A stretch of DNA of 64,000 bases from Woeseiaceae bacterium (GCA_028289545.1 JANQPG010000034.1:1-64000), one strand, 5' to 3'. Shown: positions 1 through 10,572, counted from the stretch's first letter. The notes: a model not told the origin generated them from the sequence alone. A program made the numbers and translations.

Positions 1-32
1 ATGCCGTAGAGAAGAACAGACAGGCGTTTCAT
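1..32 (-). CDS. N-terminus of an exported protein, truncated by window edge
   Basis: A minus-strand ATG at position 32 opens a frame reading MKRLSVLLYG before it leaves the window. A good ribosome binding site (GGAGG, about 7 bases upstream, at roughly 39-46) precedes it. The Lys-Arg start followed by hydrophobic residues looks like the beginning of a signal peptide. Only ten codons are visible, so no function can be given. It is divergent from the regulator that starts near 156, so the 33-155 interval should hold both promoters. Confidence 0.45.
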   Translation of the reverse strand, partial: MKRLSVLLYG

Positions 33-155
33 AACGGGTCCTCCGTCGGGTTTTCTTTGTTAAGTCATTGAAAATGAATGCTCATTGAGCATGCCGACAG
101 TGTGGGCGGAGGGCCGCGGACAGTCCTGACCAGGGCCTGACCATGCCGTGACGAT

Positions 156-2525
156 GTGATGACTAGCGACCAAAATGACGGCACCCGGCTGAGATTCCGG
201 TTCGGCGACTGCGAGCTCGACCTCGCCACCCGTCAGCTCACGCGAGATGGCCAGCCGGTGGCGCTGGAGCCGCGGGTGTTCGACCTGATTGCGTTTCTGC
301 TCGAAGAGCGGCGCCGGGCGGTGGACAAGGACGCGATTCAGGCGGCCGTCTGGCACCCGGCAATCGTGTCGGAAACCGCGCTGACGCGCGCGATCATGAA
401 AGCTCGCCGGGCGGTTGGCGACGACGCCAGCCGGCAGTCCGTGATTCGTACGGTGCACGGCCACGGCTATCAGTTTGTGGCGCCGCTCGCCGATACCGCC
501 AGCGAAGGAGACCGGGAGCCGGCCGCTGAAGATCCGCCTGCCCCGACGTTGTTTATGCGCGTTCGCTGGCTGCTGCCGGCTGCAGCACTTGTACTCGCTG
601 TCGGCACAGCGCTGCTCTGGCGTGCGCCGACACCGGTCGGTGACGTTCGCGTTGCCGTGCTGCCGGTGGTCAACGCCACGGCGGATGCGGAGCTCGACTG
701 GGCGAAGTACGGACTCATGGGTCTCGCCAACGAAATGTTTGCCGAGACGACTGACGTGGACACCGTATCGGCGTCCGACGTTGTGCGCTTCGTCGAGAAC
801 ACGTCATGGAGCGGCGATCTCGAGTCGCCTGACGCCGAGTCGTATTTTGGCCGCCTCAAAAAAGCCTACGGCGCGAGTCACGTGCTGGCCGCGAGGCTCG
901 AGCGAAGCCCGGGCGGCCTGCGCTTGAGCTACAAGTTGATTGGTAAAGAGGGTCTCGAGAACAACTCGACCATGGTGTCCGAACGCGGTGCGGACCTGGT
1001 CCGCGGCATGGTGCACGGCGTCTCGGGCGCCGTCGGCAAACGGCGCCGAACAAACCTCGCCGCGGCGGGCGATGTCGATGACGACCCGTTTATCAACGAG
1101 GCGTTTGCGAGAGCCATGGGCCTGGCCATCGAGGGCCGCTGCAACGAAGCGGGCCCGCTGTTCGATGTGGTGCTGGCGAAGAACCCCGAGGTTGTGCGCG
1201 CCCTGTTCGAGCGCGCCACCTGTCTGCAACGCTCAGGCGATTCGCAGGCGGCCGAGCAGGCCTTCCTGGCGATACTCGAGCGCGCCGATGTGCAAGACGA
1301 GGCGGCGCTCGAGGCCGAAGCGCTCGGCGGGCTGGGCACCGTGTATCACCGCACCGGTCGCCTCGCCGAGGCCGAGCTCCGTTATGTGCGGGGCATTGAG
1401 GTGGCGGAGGCGGCCGGGGACAAGCTGGCGTTGGCCCGGCTGCTGACGTCGATGGCCATACTGGCAAAAGACCGTCGCGACTTCGCCAGCGCACGAGCGC
1501 TGCTCGCAAGGGCCACGCTTGCCTATCGGCAGCTGGAGTGGGAGCTGTTGCCGGGGCAAATTCCCGCGACGCTTGCGAACGTTGCGATGAACGACGGCAA
1601 GTACGACGAGGCGGAAGGTCACCTCGACGATGCGCTCAGGAGCTTTCGCAACGTCGGCGACCGCCGCAACGAAGCGATGATGTTGAACAACTACGGCTTT
1701 CTTCGCCGCAAGCAGGGTCGCTACGACGACGCCGAGGATCTGCATCTCAGGTCGTTGGCCATCCGGCGGGATATCGGCGATCGCGTGGGTCAGGGGCGAA
1801 TACTCGGCATGCTGTCGATCATTTACGCCAACGCAGCCCGGTACGCGGAGGCCAGGGACGCCGCGGCGGAAGCGCTGACCATCGCGCGCGAAGCCAACGA
1901 CCGTCTGTTTACGGCAACCGGTCTTGCGCAACTGGCGGCTGCCGAGCGTGGTCTCGGTAATCGGGATGCGGCGCGCGCCGCCTTCCTCGAGTCGCGCGAC
2001 GTTTTCCTCGAGATCGAAGACGTATCGCGCGCGTCACAGGTCGACCTGCGCCTGGCGCGCCTCGACGTCGACGCCGGTCAGCTGGACGCCGCGGCGGCGA
2101 GAGTCGACGACGTGCTGGAGCGCACCCTGGCGGCCGGCCTGCCGGAGCCCGCCATCGAAGCCATGGAGTACGCGGGCGATGTCGCCGTGCAGAAGGGCGA
2201 CACCGCCGCGGCGCTCCGCTACTACGAAGACGCACTGCTGCACATCGAGGAGAGCGGCTTCACGACCGAGCAGATGCCCGTGTCGATCAAGCTTGCGGGC
2301 CTGTATCTGGATCAGAAGGATCTGTACGCGGCAGAGCCGCTCCTGGGCTACATCGTCGAGCAGGAGCAGAGCGCCGGCAGCCTGAAGCTCCGGGCGCGCT
2401 ACGCGCACGTGTCCGGAGACTACGCGCTGGCCGTGTCCCTGATGGAGGAGGCCAGGGTGTTGGCGAAGGACACCTGGAGTCGCGAGGACGCGGACAGGCT
2501 GGCATCGTACCGGCAGACGCCCTGA
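156..2525 (+). CDS. CadC-like winged-helix membrane regulator with TPR domain
   Basis: The N-terminus (residues 12-110) is an OmpR/CadC-type winged helix: it begins RFRFGDCELD, and the recognition region (VSETALTRAIMKARRAVGDD) and C-terminal wing (TVHGHGYQFVAP) are recognisable. A single membrane helix follows at about 138-155. Next is a segment starting VRVAVLPVVNATADAE, resembling the FlgO/TolB-like N-domain of this architecture. Residues 300-780 are alanine/arginine-rich TPR-type helical repeats. By family logic it is a one-component, membrane-tethered transcription factor that senses an envelope signal and binds DNA in the cytoplasm. The start is GTG at 156 or the adjoining ATG at 159; no clear ribosome site separates them. 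It converges on pbpC with 11 bases between them. Target genes are unknown. Confidence 0.88.
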   Translation: MMTSDQNDGTRLRFRFGDCELDLATRQLTRDGQPVALEPRVFDLIAFLLEERRRAVDKDAIQAAVWHPAIVSETALTRAIMKARRAVGDDASRQSVIRTVHGHGYQFVAPLADTASEGDREPAAEDPPAPTLFMRVRWLLPAAALVLAVGTALLWRAPTPVGDVRVAVLPVVNATADAELDWAKYGLMGLANEMFAETTDVDTVSASDVVRFVENTSWSGDLESPDAESYFGRLKKAYGASHVLAARLERSPGGLRLSYKLIGKEGLENNSTMVSERGADLVRGMVHGVSGAVGKRRRTNLAAAGDVDDDPFINEAFARAMGLAIEGRCNEAGPLFDVVLAKNPEVVRALFERATCLQRSGDSQAAEQAFLAILERADVQDEAALEAEALGGLGTVYHRTGRLAEAELRYVRGIEVAEAAGDKLALARLLTSMAILAKDRRDFASARALLARATLAYRQLEWELLPGQIPATLANVAMNDGKYDEAEGHLDDALRSFRNVGDRRNEAMMLNNYGFLRRKQGRYDDAEDLHLRSLAIRRDIGDRVGQGRILGMLSIIYANAARYAEARDAAAEALTIAREANDRLFTATGLAQLAAAERGLGNRDAARAAFLESRDVFLEIEDVSRASQVDLRLARLDVDAGQLDAAAARVDDVLERTLAAGLPEPAIEAMEYAGDVAVQKGDTAAALRYYEDALLHIEESGFTTEQMPVSIKLAGLYLDQKDLYAAEPLLGYIVEQEQSAGSLKLRARYAHVSGDYALAVSLMEEARVLAKDTWSREDADRLASYRQTP

Positions 2526-2536
2526 GTCGTTTCGCT

Positions 2537-4876
2537 TTACCTCGCCGCCGCAACCGCGAGTCGGCGGGCGTCGCTGCGGCCGTGATCGTCGACCGCCAGA
2601 ACGCGGTACTCTCCGGCCGTCGGCTTCCATATGTAAGGCTCGTTCCTGTCGACTTCGGCGAGGAACTTGTCATTGACAAACCAGTAGAGCGTCTCGACGT
2701 CGCTGTCGGTTCGCGCAAGCAGCGCTATGCCGCTGCCGTCCGCCGGTTCAAGCCGCGCGTGGTAGGTGACGCGCGCCGACGGTGAGGTAATGGTCGGCGC
2801 GAGGCCGGCGCTGGCCTGCACGTCGAGACTGCACTCCGGCGACCATTTTGGCGGCGACTGTATCGATACGCCGGCCTGGCGGTACAGCGCAAGGATCTCC
2901 GACGGCCAGAATTCGTAAACTGCGGCGTGCGTTGTTGCCGGGTCGAAGCTGCAGGCTCTGAGGCCGCTCGAGTTGTCGATGCGAATCATCCGATGCACGT
3001 TGGAGACCCGAATCGGCGATACGCCCGGAATGAACCAGGAGCCTTCGGTCCTGGGGCAATAGCGCCCGGGCAGATCCCCCGTGCCTCTGCAGATCTCGAC
3101 CCTCTGCAGGTTCAGGTCCGGGGCGGGGACTCGGACTTGCGCGTCTTCCGGCAGAGACGCGGTCAGCGCGTCCGCAATGCTGAAGAACAGCGGCGCGGCC
3201 GCGCGGCTGCCGACAAACGCCGGGTTTGCCGATCCGTCGAAGTTGCCGACCCAGACGGCCAGCACGTACGGCCCCATGACGCCGACGGTCCACGCATCGC
3301 GAAACGCATACGACGTACCGGTTTTCCACGCAACAGAACGTCCGGCCCCTTGCTCGGCCGAGTGGCCAACACTTCGCAGCCGGTCCGGGCGCGGCGTCTT
3401 GGCAAGCATGTCGAGCACCAGAAAACTCGCCTCGCGGCTCAGCAGCCGGGGGTTGACGCCGTCCGTTGCGTCACCTTGCACCGTAACGAGCGGTTTGAGG
3501 ATGCCGCCGTTCGCCAGCATTGCGTACAGGGTCACGAGTTCCCGCATACTGAGTTCGTTGCCGCCGAGTACCATCGCCAGCCCGTAGAAATCCGCCTCAC
3601 GCAGACCGCTGACGCCTGCGTCGGTCAGGAACTGATGAAAACGATCGTGGCCAACCTCCGACAGCATCTGGATGGCGGGTACGTTGCGGCTGTAGATCAA
3701 TGCCTCCTCGGCGCTGACCGGGCCCATGAAACCGCGGTCGAAGTTTTCCGGTGTGTAGGCGGCAAAGCGCGTGGGCGCGTCCTTGAGCAGACTGCCCGGA
3801 TGGATGACGCCGCGGTCCATTGCCAGTCCGTAGACGAATGGTTTGAGGGTGGATCCCGGAGAGCGTTTCGCCGTCGTGCCGTCGACCTGACCGTGTATGG
3901 ACGCGTCTGAAAAAGTCGCCGATCCCACGCTGGCGAGGACGTGCATCGACCGTGTGTCGACGAGCAGAGCGCTGGCGTTTTGAATGCCCCGCGAGCGCCG
4001 GTTGTCGACATAGCGGCCAACGTGCTTTTCGAGCGCCGCTTGCATGTCCAGGTCGATCGTGGAGGTCAGCACGCCCGAGGCGGCGTCAGCAGCCAGCGAC
4101 AACGACAGATGCGGCGCTTCGAAAGGCAGTTCGCGCGTTGTTCGCACAGCGAGCGGCAGCGCAAACTGTGCCTCGCGTTCGGCATCGTCGCCATGGACCT
4201 TGTTCCACGCTTCCAGCAGTCGACCGCGCGCCGCCTGCATGCGGTTCGCGCCGGCTGGCGTCGACGGGTCCCGCGCGACCGGGTTTTGCGGCACCACGGC
4301 CAATGCCAGCGCTTCGGCGAGGGTCAGTTCGGACGCCGGTTTGTCGAAGTACACGCGCGCCGCCGTACCGATACCTTCGATGTTGCCGCCGTAGGGCGCC
4401 AGGTTCAGGTAAGCCTCGAGGATATCGTCCTTGCTGTAGTGACGCTCGAGCTGCACGGCACGCAGTATCTGCCGGAGCTTGCCGGCGATGCTTCTTGTGT
4501 CGAGCGAAAACCGCAGGCGTGCGAGCTGCATCGTAATTGTCGACGCCCCAATGACGCGTTCGCGGCTGACGTATGTAGACCAGGCGGCGCGTGTGAGCGA
4601 GCCCGGGTTGAATCCGGGATGCGAGCGGAAGTGACGATCTTCGTACAAGAGCGTCGCCAGAACCGCCGACTCGGCAATATCGTCGAGGCGATGTTCGAGA
4701 CGATAGCGTTCGTCGTCGGCAAGCGTCAGCCGCATCAGCCGACCGTTGCGGTCGACGATGGCCGTCGAGAAATCGATGTTGCCGTACAGGGACGGTTTCG
4801 GGCACAACAGCACTGCCAGCAGAGCCGCGCCGGTGGTGGCGAGCAGGCCCAGCGCAAGCTTGCGTCGCCGGGTCAC
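2537..4876 (-). CDS. pbpC: Penicillin-binding protein 1C (bifunctional GT51/transpeptidase)
   Basis: A 779-residue class A PBP. An N-terminal signal-anchor (residues 6-24) is followed by the GT51 glycosyltransferase, with catalytic Glu79 in EDRHFRSHPG and GASTITMQLAR near 110-120. The transpeptidase has all three active-site motifs: SxxK at S342-K345 (STLK), SxN at S396-N398 (SRN) and KTGT at 518-521. The last ~90 residues match the PBP1C C-terminal Ig-like domain (SPSARVTYHARLEP onward, ending in a YRVLAVDDHGRSD strand). It would polymerise and crosslink peptidoglycan in the periplasm. The start codon overlaps the stop of the upstream alpha-2-macroglobulin gene by 4 bases (ATGA), the classic pbpC/yfhM pairing, usually read as repair of the cell wall coupled to protease defence. 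Confidence 0.96.
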   Translation of the reverse strand: MTRRRKLALGLLATTGAALLAVLLCPKPSLYGNIDFSTAIVDRNGRLMRLTLADDERYRLEHRLDDIAESAVLATLLYEDRHFRSHPGFNPGSLTRAAWSTYVSRERVIGASTITMQLARLRFSLDTRSIAGKLRQILRAVQLERHYSKDDILEAYLNLAPYGGNIEGIGTAARVYFDKPASELTLAEALALAVVPQNPVARDPSTPAGANRMQAARGRLLEAWNKVHGDDAEREAQFALPLAVRTTRELPFEAPHLSLSLAADAASGVLTSTIDLDMQAALEKHVGRYVDNRRSRGIQNASALLVDTRSMHVLASVGSATFSDASIHGQVDGTTAKRSPGSTLKPFVYGLAMDRGVIHPGSLLKDAPTRFAAYTPENFDRGFMGPVSAEEALIYSRNVPAIQMLSEVGHDRFHQFLTDAGVSGLREADFYGLAMVLGGNELSMRELVTLYAMLANGGILKPLVTVQGDATDGVNPRLLSREASFLVLDMLAKTPRPDRLRSVGHSAEQGAGRSVAWKTGTSYAFRDAWTVGVMGPYVLAVWVGNFDGSANPAFVGSRAAAPLFFSIADALTASLPEDAQVRVPAPDLNLQRVEICRGTGDLPGRYCPRTEGSWFIPGVSPIRVSNVHRMIRIDNSSGLRACSFDPATTHAAVYEFWPSEILALYRQAGVSIQSPPKWSPECSLDVQASAGLAPTITSPSARVTYHARLEPADGSGIALLARTDSDVETLYWFVNDKFLAEVDRNEPYIWKPTAGEYRVLAVDDHGRSDARRLAVAAAR

Positions 4877-7800
4877 TGGAGGCCCTCTACCTCGAGGCGC
4901 CCCGGGCGAGTGCGCGCCTGGATCGTGCGGTCGTACATCGATCCGGCAAACGCGGCGGGCAGCGTAAAGCTGCCGGCACTCGTCGCTTTCACGCGATAGT
5001 TGATTTCGGTCATCCGGTCGCTGAAGTTGCCGTACACGACGACTCGGTCCTCGCGCACGTCGAAGTAGTCGGCGGACCAGCCGCCGTAATGGCGACGTAC
5101 GCTTTCGGTCAGGATTTCGAAGCCGCCGGGCAGGAGGTCAACCACGGCGACGTTCGAACGCAGCCTACCCGTGGAGCGGACGCGCAGCCGCACGGTCAGC
5201 TCTTGGCCGATGGCAAGCTCGGTTACCGGGTTGCCGTCGTCGTCCAGATATTCGCGGTGCAGCTCGATGCCTTCGGAGAGTGCGCTGTCGGGCGGCTGAC
5301 GATCAAAGCCGGTTTGCGATAGTACGTAGAACGTATGGGCGCCGCCGTCGTGCGTTATTTCGATGTCACGGTTCGCCGTGGCGACGTCGGCCCGCACGTA
5401 ACCGGCTGCCGCCGCGAGAGCACGTAACGCCGTCCCGTCGTGCGCCGAGATTGTCAGCTGTCCCGCGCTGCCCTGCCGGGCGACGGCGCGCGTGTACTCA
5501 CCGAGCGCAAGGATCGTGTAGGCCGAGGACAACGTATTGAAACGGTTCTGCATGACGGGTTCGGTCAGGGCCTCCAGCGTGTCGCCGTCGATGTCTTGCA
5601 CCCGGTCCGGAAAGTGGCGCGACACAACGTAGAGGTACTGAGCGTCGCGGCCCAACCGCGTGTCGAAGTCGCTCAGCATCTCCTGACCGCCGCGGAGCCG
5701 GTAACCCCGAATGAGTTCGTCACCGAGCCGCTGTTCCCTGAGCAGCGCATAGCTTGCCGCCATGTAAACGGCCGTGAGATCCGCGCGCCATTCCTGGGGA
5801 TACTCGCGATCCAGCGTTTCGTGCAGCGCCGTCAGATAGTTTGTGGTGACCTGCCCGCTGCGGGTCAGCAAATAGATGGCGTAAGCTCTGAGCCGGGCTT
5901 CGGCCAGTGTGCCGAGGTCCGCCGCCGCGAGTGTCGTCAGGAACGCGAGCCCGGCGTCAAGCACGTCCCTCGGTACGGGCAGTCCGAGTTCGCGCGCATC
6001 GGTCAGGAAATGGACAGCGTACGCGCTGGGGAAATGCGCCGGTTCGACCGACGTCATCCAGAAACGAAAGCCCCCTTCGGGTCCCTGCCGGCTGCGCAGG
6101 CGATCCACCGTGGCGGCGAACAGGGCGCGAACCTTGGCCTCGTCGATGGGCAGCGAGCGATCGCTTAAGAATCCGATCTGCGGAAATACTTTGCTGACAA
6201 TCTGTTCAGTGCAGGCATGCGGAAACGCATCGAGGTAATCGATGAGGCCGTCGGCGAACACCAGCGGGCTTGTGGAGGCCGCGGCGGTTTGTTGCCCAAA
6301 CTCGCTGTACAGCTCACGCTCGAAGCGCAGGCTTATCGTATCCGCACTGCTGGTCCCGGCTTCGACCGTGGAAACATAGGCAACCGGTGGGCGAACGCTG
6401 AGAGACGCGCGGATACGGCTCCGTTCTTCGCCGGACGACGCCGTAAAGCTCAGGCTGGCGGGCCCGGGCCGGTCCAGCGCGCGCACTCTGAACGTGGCCC
6501 GGGCCTCGTCGCCGGCGACAATGTCGAGGTCCGCCGTTTCACTGCCAAGCACTTCGAGATGCTCGGAGACGGTTGCCGTCAGCGTGATGGCGGCGGTCCT
6601 GCCGGGCTGTTCGAGATTGTTGGCGACACCCACGTTGACCTCGAACTCGTCGCCGGGCGCGGCGGCGGTCAGCACGTTGGGCGTAATGACAAACGGCGCG
6701 CGCACAATCGTCGAGATCTGTTGCCGGCCGACGGCGGAGTCGGCTGCGGCAACGGCCATGATGCGCAGTTGGCCGTTGAAGTAGTCCGGGATTTCAAACG
6801 CCACGGATCGAGCATCCGGCCCGGAGTCGACAACACCCGACCAGAACGCAACGGGTGCGTCCCCTTTGCGCCGGAACGGATTCAGGTTGCTGCCGGCGAG
6901 GCCGGCGGCCTCGCCGCCGCCGGGCGCGGCGGTCCGTAGATAAGCGGAGAACTCGGGCAGTATGAGATCGACCAGCTGGTAGGTCGCGACCTGCAGCGCC
7001 ATTTTGGGGAGGAAAAAGCGGAGCGGGTCGGGCATTTCGTAGCGGGCGACCTGCAGGATACCCTCGTCTATGGCGTACACGATGATGCGGGCCGGTCTAG
7101 AAGCGCGGTGTTCGATTTGGAGAGTCGTGCCGGGTCGCACGACGTCGGGCGCCGCGAGTTCGATCTCTACCTGACGCTTGTCCCTGTCGATATTGAAGGG
7201 CGCCGCAGCGTAGCTGAGCGGACTCGTGTAGATCTCGGGCGAGTCGAGCGCACGCACGAACGCAACGTTAACGTAGGCGTTGCCTTCGAGGTTTTCCGGC
7301 ACACGAATGCTGTGCACGCTGGTTGTCGTGTCGCTCTCGATCCACTTGTGTGCGTATACCCGGTCGCGTTCGATCGTAATCAGACCGGCGCCCGTGTACG
7401 GCGCCGTGATCTCCAGTTCAATCTCGTCGCCCGGCGCGAACTGCGTTGCGCTGATTTTGAGATCCAGCTCGGCGTTCTCCTCGAGGGTCCCCGCAACGTT
7501 GCGGCTGCCGGCGACCGAGAAGTCGACTTTGCTGAGGACGAGACCGTCGGAATTCTCGATTTTGACGGCAAACTGACCGGGTGTTGTCGTCGGCAGCACA
7601 AATCGACCGCCGCTTTCCTCGAGCGCAAAGTCCCGCGACGACGCTGTCGTTTCCTTGCGAATCGATTCGTAGGCAAACGTCCCGTCGGGTCTCTGCACGA
7701 GGCTCGAGACAAACTGGTACTCCATCAGCGATAGCGTCAGGTTGCCGAGGGCCGCGGCGCTGCCGTTGCTGTCGACGGCAACGTATTCGATGCTGTGCTC

Positions 7801-10572
7801 GGAGTCTTTTTTCAGGTAGCCGAGTTCGGCGTTTGCCTTGTGGCCCAGCAAATGGTCGAGCGGGGAGACGATCACGCTGGCTCTCGCTTTGACGCTGCGC
7901 CCACCGCCCTGTTCGAAGCCCTCGCTCAACACGTTCAGCCGATAGACGCCTTCCGTGTACTGATCGAGTGGCAGCGGTACACGGGCAATACCGGCCTTGT
8001 CGGTGCTGGTGTCGGGCAGGGGTTCTCTGATGGGCTGAACGGCGGTCCCGTCGCGCCGCAGGGGGTCCTCGAAAACGAAGCCTTCAAAACCCGGGAAGTG
8101 CAGGCTGGTCGGTAAAAGCTCAAATTGCGCGCTGATCCGCCGTCCCTGCGCGGGGGTGCCGAACAGGTTCTCGAGCCGAACCTCGTTCTCGAGTTGCTCA
8201 GGTTTGAGCCAGCCAACCGGCTTTGAGCCTTTACCGGGTTCGACAATACGACTCTGGATGCGCAATCGATCCGGCTGGAACTCCTCCACCCTGAAACCGG
8301 TGCTGCCGATCGAGCGTCGGCGCTCGTCGTCGTCGATCAGGAACAGGGTGGCGCCGTAGTTGCCCGTCGGCGACGCGGCAAGCGTCTCGAACCGCTCATC
8401 GAGCAATCCTCCTTCCGGCAGCCGGAGTCTCCGATCAAGTACAACCTGTCCTCTGGGGTCGACGATTCTGAGCAACAGCGGCACTCCCGCCAGAGGCTGC
8501 CAGTCGTCCCGCTTGACGATCGCGGCGAGATTGACGGCGTCACCGGGGCGATAGATGCCGCGGTCGCTGAACACCTGCGCGCTGAGCCTTTCCTGCTCCG
8601 GCCGAGCGTACGAATAGATGCCCCCGGTATCGAAGCGCGAATATTGCAGCATGCGGCTGTGCCGTCCGTAGGGCATGAACACGGAGTCATTGCCGTTGCG
8701 GACGACAAACACCGTCGGTGTCTGCTCACGGTCGAAGCCGTCGGTCGAGGGGAAAGCCGCGTGGCCGTCGGCAGATGACGTGCGCGAGGCAATGGCAATG
8801 CCGTTTTTGCCGAGCAGCTCGATGCTGGCGCCCGCCAGCGGCTGGCCACTCGCAATCGAGTGCACAAACACGTCCTGCGTGCTGTCGGCATTCGCCTTCA
8901 CGAGCAGGCCAATGTCCGTAATCAGCACAAAACGGCGGTCCGAGCTGCCGATCGGCCGCTTGCGCTGCCGATCCCACCCCTGCACGTTGATAAAGTAGTA
9001 GCCGCCGTCGCTCAAGTATTCGCTCAGGTCGAGGCTTGCATACACCGCCTTCCGCGGGTGCTCACTCGCAAGGTCGATATATCGGGTGACGCGGCTGCTC
9101 AGGTTGTCCTGGCCAAACTGATAACTGTTGAAGTATGGATTGGCAATGTCTCCGCCGGTCTGGCTCGCGAGGTGATTGACGTCTTTTTTGAGCAGGCGCC
9201 CTATCTCAACCTTGAGCGTGTTGACGCCGCGCGAAAGGAAAGTGAGTTCGTGCGAGCCGCTGAGCGGCAACAGGGCGCCGGACTGCGCAATCCGGGCCTC
9301 TTTCGGATAGTCCGGCAACCGGACCAGCGTGTCGTACGCACGGCTCAGTACAAACTCGCCCTCCGAGGTCAGGCCGCTGTCGACTTTTACATAGAGCAGA
9401 CGGCCGGCGGGCAGATCGACGACAGCGCTGTGTATCGAGGCATTGTCACCCTCGACGGGCGCAAGGTCGAACGCCACGGTGTCCGACATGGCAAGCGCCT
9501 CCGGCGTCACTTCGCGAGGTGATCGCCAGCGCTCCCGGGTTTCCCGGCCGTTCCTGACGAGGTAACGCGGAAGCAAATAGGCCGTAATACGCTCCTGGAG
9601 AGCCGAGGTCTGCACCCGGTCCGTGAACGTCAGCATCACGGACTGCACGGGATCGTCGTCCTTGTCCCTCGCAATGAGACCCTCCACCCGGCTGACCCGG
9701 AAGTAGCTGCCGACGTCGGGAATGCGCACGTTGCCCACGAGCGCTTCGTCGAGACGTGACGGGCCGCTGGCCGCTGCCAGCCCTTTCGCGACCGTCAGGG
9801 TCATGAAATTCTCATCGGGCGGCAGCTCGATCGGGTCGGAGTGCACGTAGGCGTGCCTGCCTACCTCGTCGTAGCGAATCTCGTAGCCCACGTCTTCGGC
9901 GGCGGTCCTGATCGTCGCTCCGGATGGGCGCATCGCATAGCTTAAGTTTTCGCCCAGACGCTCGCGGTCGATCGGGTGGCTGAATTCAAGTGTGGCAACC
10001 ACTTTGCGGAGCTTCGTGTCGACCGGGTCCTGATAGAACTCGAGGCTGCGGATACCCGCGTGGAAAGCTTCGGTCGTGAACTCGGCGCTGAAACCGTCGA
10101 AGCGAAGATTCGGCGCAAAGATCGACGCGTCGTAGCGCACGACGTAGCGCTGCCCCGCCGGCCAGTCTTCAGCGGGTGTAAACACGAGCCGCCGCTCGTC
10201 GGCCCAGCGCCATTCGCCTTCGAGGGCGGGGATCAGGGACACGCCCTGCGTCAAAACCTGGCCCACGCGGTCGAGGGCCGCCACCGAATCCACGGTATCC
10301 GTGGGGAAGCGCGGATCGGGCGTGACTTTGAAGTGTAAGGTCAGCGGCTCGGGTCGGAGTTCGTCGTCCACAATGGGCGTCAGCCCCGGCGCGTCGACCG
10401 TAGCAACAACCGTGGCGGGCTTGGGCAGGGACTCGTAGTAGGACAGTCCCCATGCGACCGCTGCCGCGGCGGCGATCGCGGCGACGGCAAAACCCAGGAA
10501 CCGTCGCCACCCGAGGCGCCGCAACCAGCCCGGCGGTGTCCAGTGAAATTGACCAAAAACCGTCCGTAACAT
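4873..10572 (-). CDS. Bacterial alpha-2-macroglobulin (YfhM type)
   Basis: A 1899-residue protein with the MG-domain organisation of bacterial alpha-2-macroglobulins: macroglobulin-like repeats, a MG10/A2M segment around VAFWSGVVDSGPDARS, and a terpenoid-cyclase-like thioester domain. It keeps the thioester motif CTEQ (Cys about residue 1454) in HACTEQIVSK, so it should be able to trap proteases covalently; the related MagD class lacks this. Unlike the Escherichia coli lipoprotein there is no lipobox. A membrane helix at about 22-45 (GFAVAAIAAAAAVAWGLSYY) probably anchors it. I chose ATG at 10572 because residues from MLRTVFGQF give a plausible N-terminus; a longer frame extends to 10632. It is co-transcribed with pbpC (4-base overlap). 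Confidence 0.93.
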   Translation of the reverse strand: MLRTVFGQFHWTPPGWLRRLGWRRFLGFAVAAIAAAAAVAWGLSYYESLPKPATVVATVDAPGLTPIVDDELRPEPLTLHFKVTPDPRFPTDTVDSVAALDRVGQVLTQGVSLIPALEGEWRWADERRLVFTPAEDWPAGQRYVVRYDASIFAPNLRFDGFSAEFTTEAFHAGIRSLEFYQDPVDTKLRKVVATLEFSHPIDRERLGENLSYAMRPSGATIRTAAEDVGYEIRYDEVGRHAYVHSDPIELPPDENFMTLTVAKGLAAASGPSRLDEALVGNVRIPDVGSYFRVSRVEGLIARDKDDDPVQSVMLTFTDRVQTSALQERITAYLLPRYLVRNGRETRERWRSPREVTPEALAMSDTVAFDLAPVEGDNASIHSAVVDLPAGRLLYVKVDSGLTSEGEFVLSRAYDTLVRLPDYPKEARIAQSGALLPLSGSHELTFLSRGVNTLKVEIGRLLKKDVNHLASQTGGDIANPYFNSYQFGQDNLSSRVTRYIDLASEHPRKAVYASLDLSEYLSDGGYYFINVQGWDRQRKRPIGSSDRRFVLITDIGLLVKANADSTQDVFVHSIASGQPLAGASIELLGKNGIAIASRTSSADGHAAFPSTDGFDREQTPTVFVVRNGNDSVFMPYGRHSRMLQYSRFDTGGIYSYARPEQERLSAQVFSDRGIYRPGDAVNLAAIVKRDDWQPLAGVPLLLRIVDPRGQVVLDRRLRLPEGGLLDERFETLAASPTGNYGATLFLIDDDERRRSIGSTGFRVEEFQPDRLRIQSRIVEPGKGSKPVGWLKPEQLENEVRLENLFGTPAQGRRISAQFELLPTSLHFPGFEGFVFEDPLRRDGTAVQPIREPLPDTSTDKAGIARVPLPLDQYTEGVYRLNVLSEGFEQGGGRSVKARASVIVSPLDHLLGHKANAELGYLKKDSEHSIEYVAVDSNGSAAALGNLTLSLMEYQFVSSLVQRPDGTFAYESIRKETTASSRDFALEESGGRFVLPTTTPGQFAVKIENSDGLVLSKVDFSVAGSRNVAGTLEENAELDLKISATQFAPGDEIELEITAPYTGAGLITIERDRVYAHKWIESDTTTSVHSIRVPENLEGNAYVNVAFVRALDSPEIYTSPLSYAAAPFNIDRDKRQVEIELAAPDVVRPGTTLQIEHRASRPARIIVYAIDEGILQVARYEMPDPLRFFLPKMALQVATYQLVDLILPEFSAYLRTAAPGGGEAAGLAGSNLNPFRRKGDAPVAFWSGVVDSGPDARSVAFEIPDYFNGQLRIMAVAAADSAVGRQQISTIVRAPFVITPNVLTAAAPGDEFEVNVGVANNLEQPGRTAAITLTATVSEHLEVLGSETADLDIVAGDEARATFRVRALDRPGPASLSFTASSGEERSRIRASLSVRPPVAYVSTVEAGTSSADTISLRFERELYSEFGQQTAAASTSPLVFADGLIDYLDAFPHACTEQIVSKVFPQIGFLSDRSLPIDEAKVRALFAATVDRLRSRQGPEGGFRFWMTSVEPAHFPSAYAVHFLTDARELGLPVPRDVLDAGLAFLTTLAAADLGTLAEARLRAYAIYLLTRSGQVTTNYLTALHETLDREYPQEWRADLTAVYMAASYALLREQRLGDELIRGYRLRGGQEMLSDFDTRLGRDAQYLYVVSRHFPDRVQDIDGDTLEALTEPVMQNRFNTLSSAYTILALGEYTRAVARQGSAGQLTISAHDGTALRALAAAAGYVRADVATANRDIEITHDGGAHTFYVLSQTGFDRQPPDSALSEGIELHREYLDDDGNPVTELAIGQELTVRLRVRSTGRLRSNVAVVDLLPGGFEILTESVRRHYGGWSADYFDVREDRVVVYGNFSDRMTEINYRVKATSAGSFTLPAAFAGSMYDRTIQARTRPGRLEVEGLQ

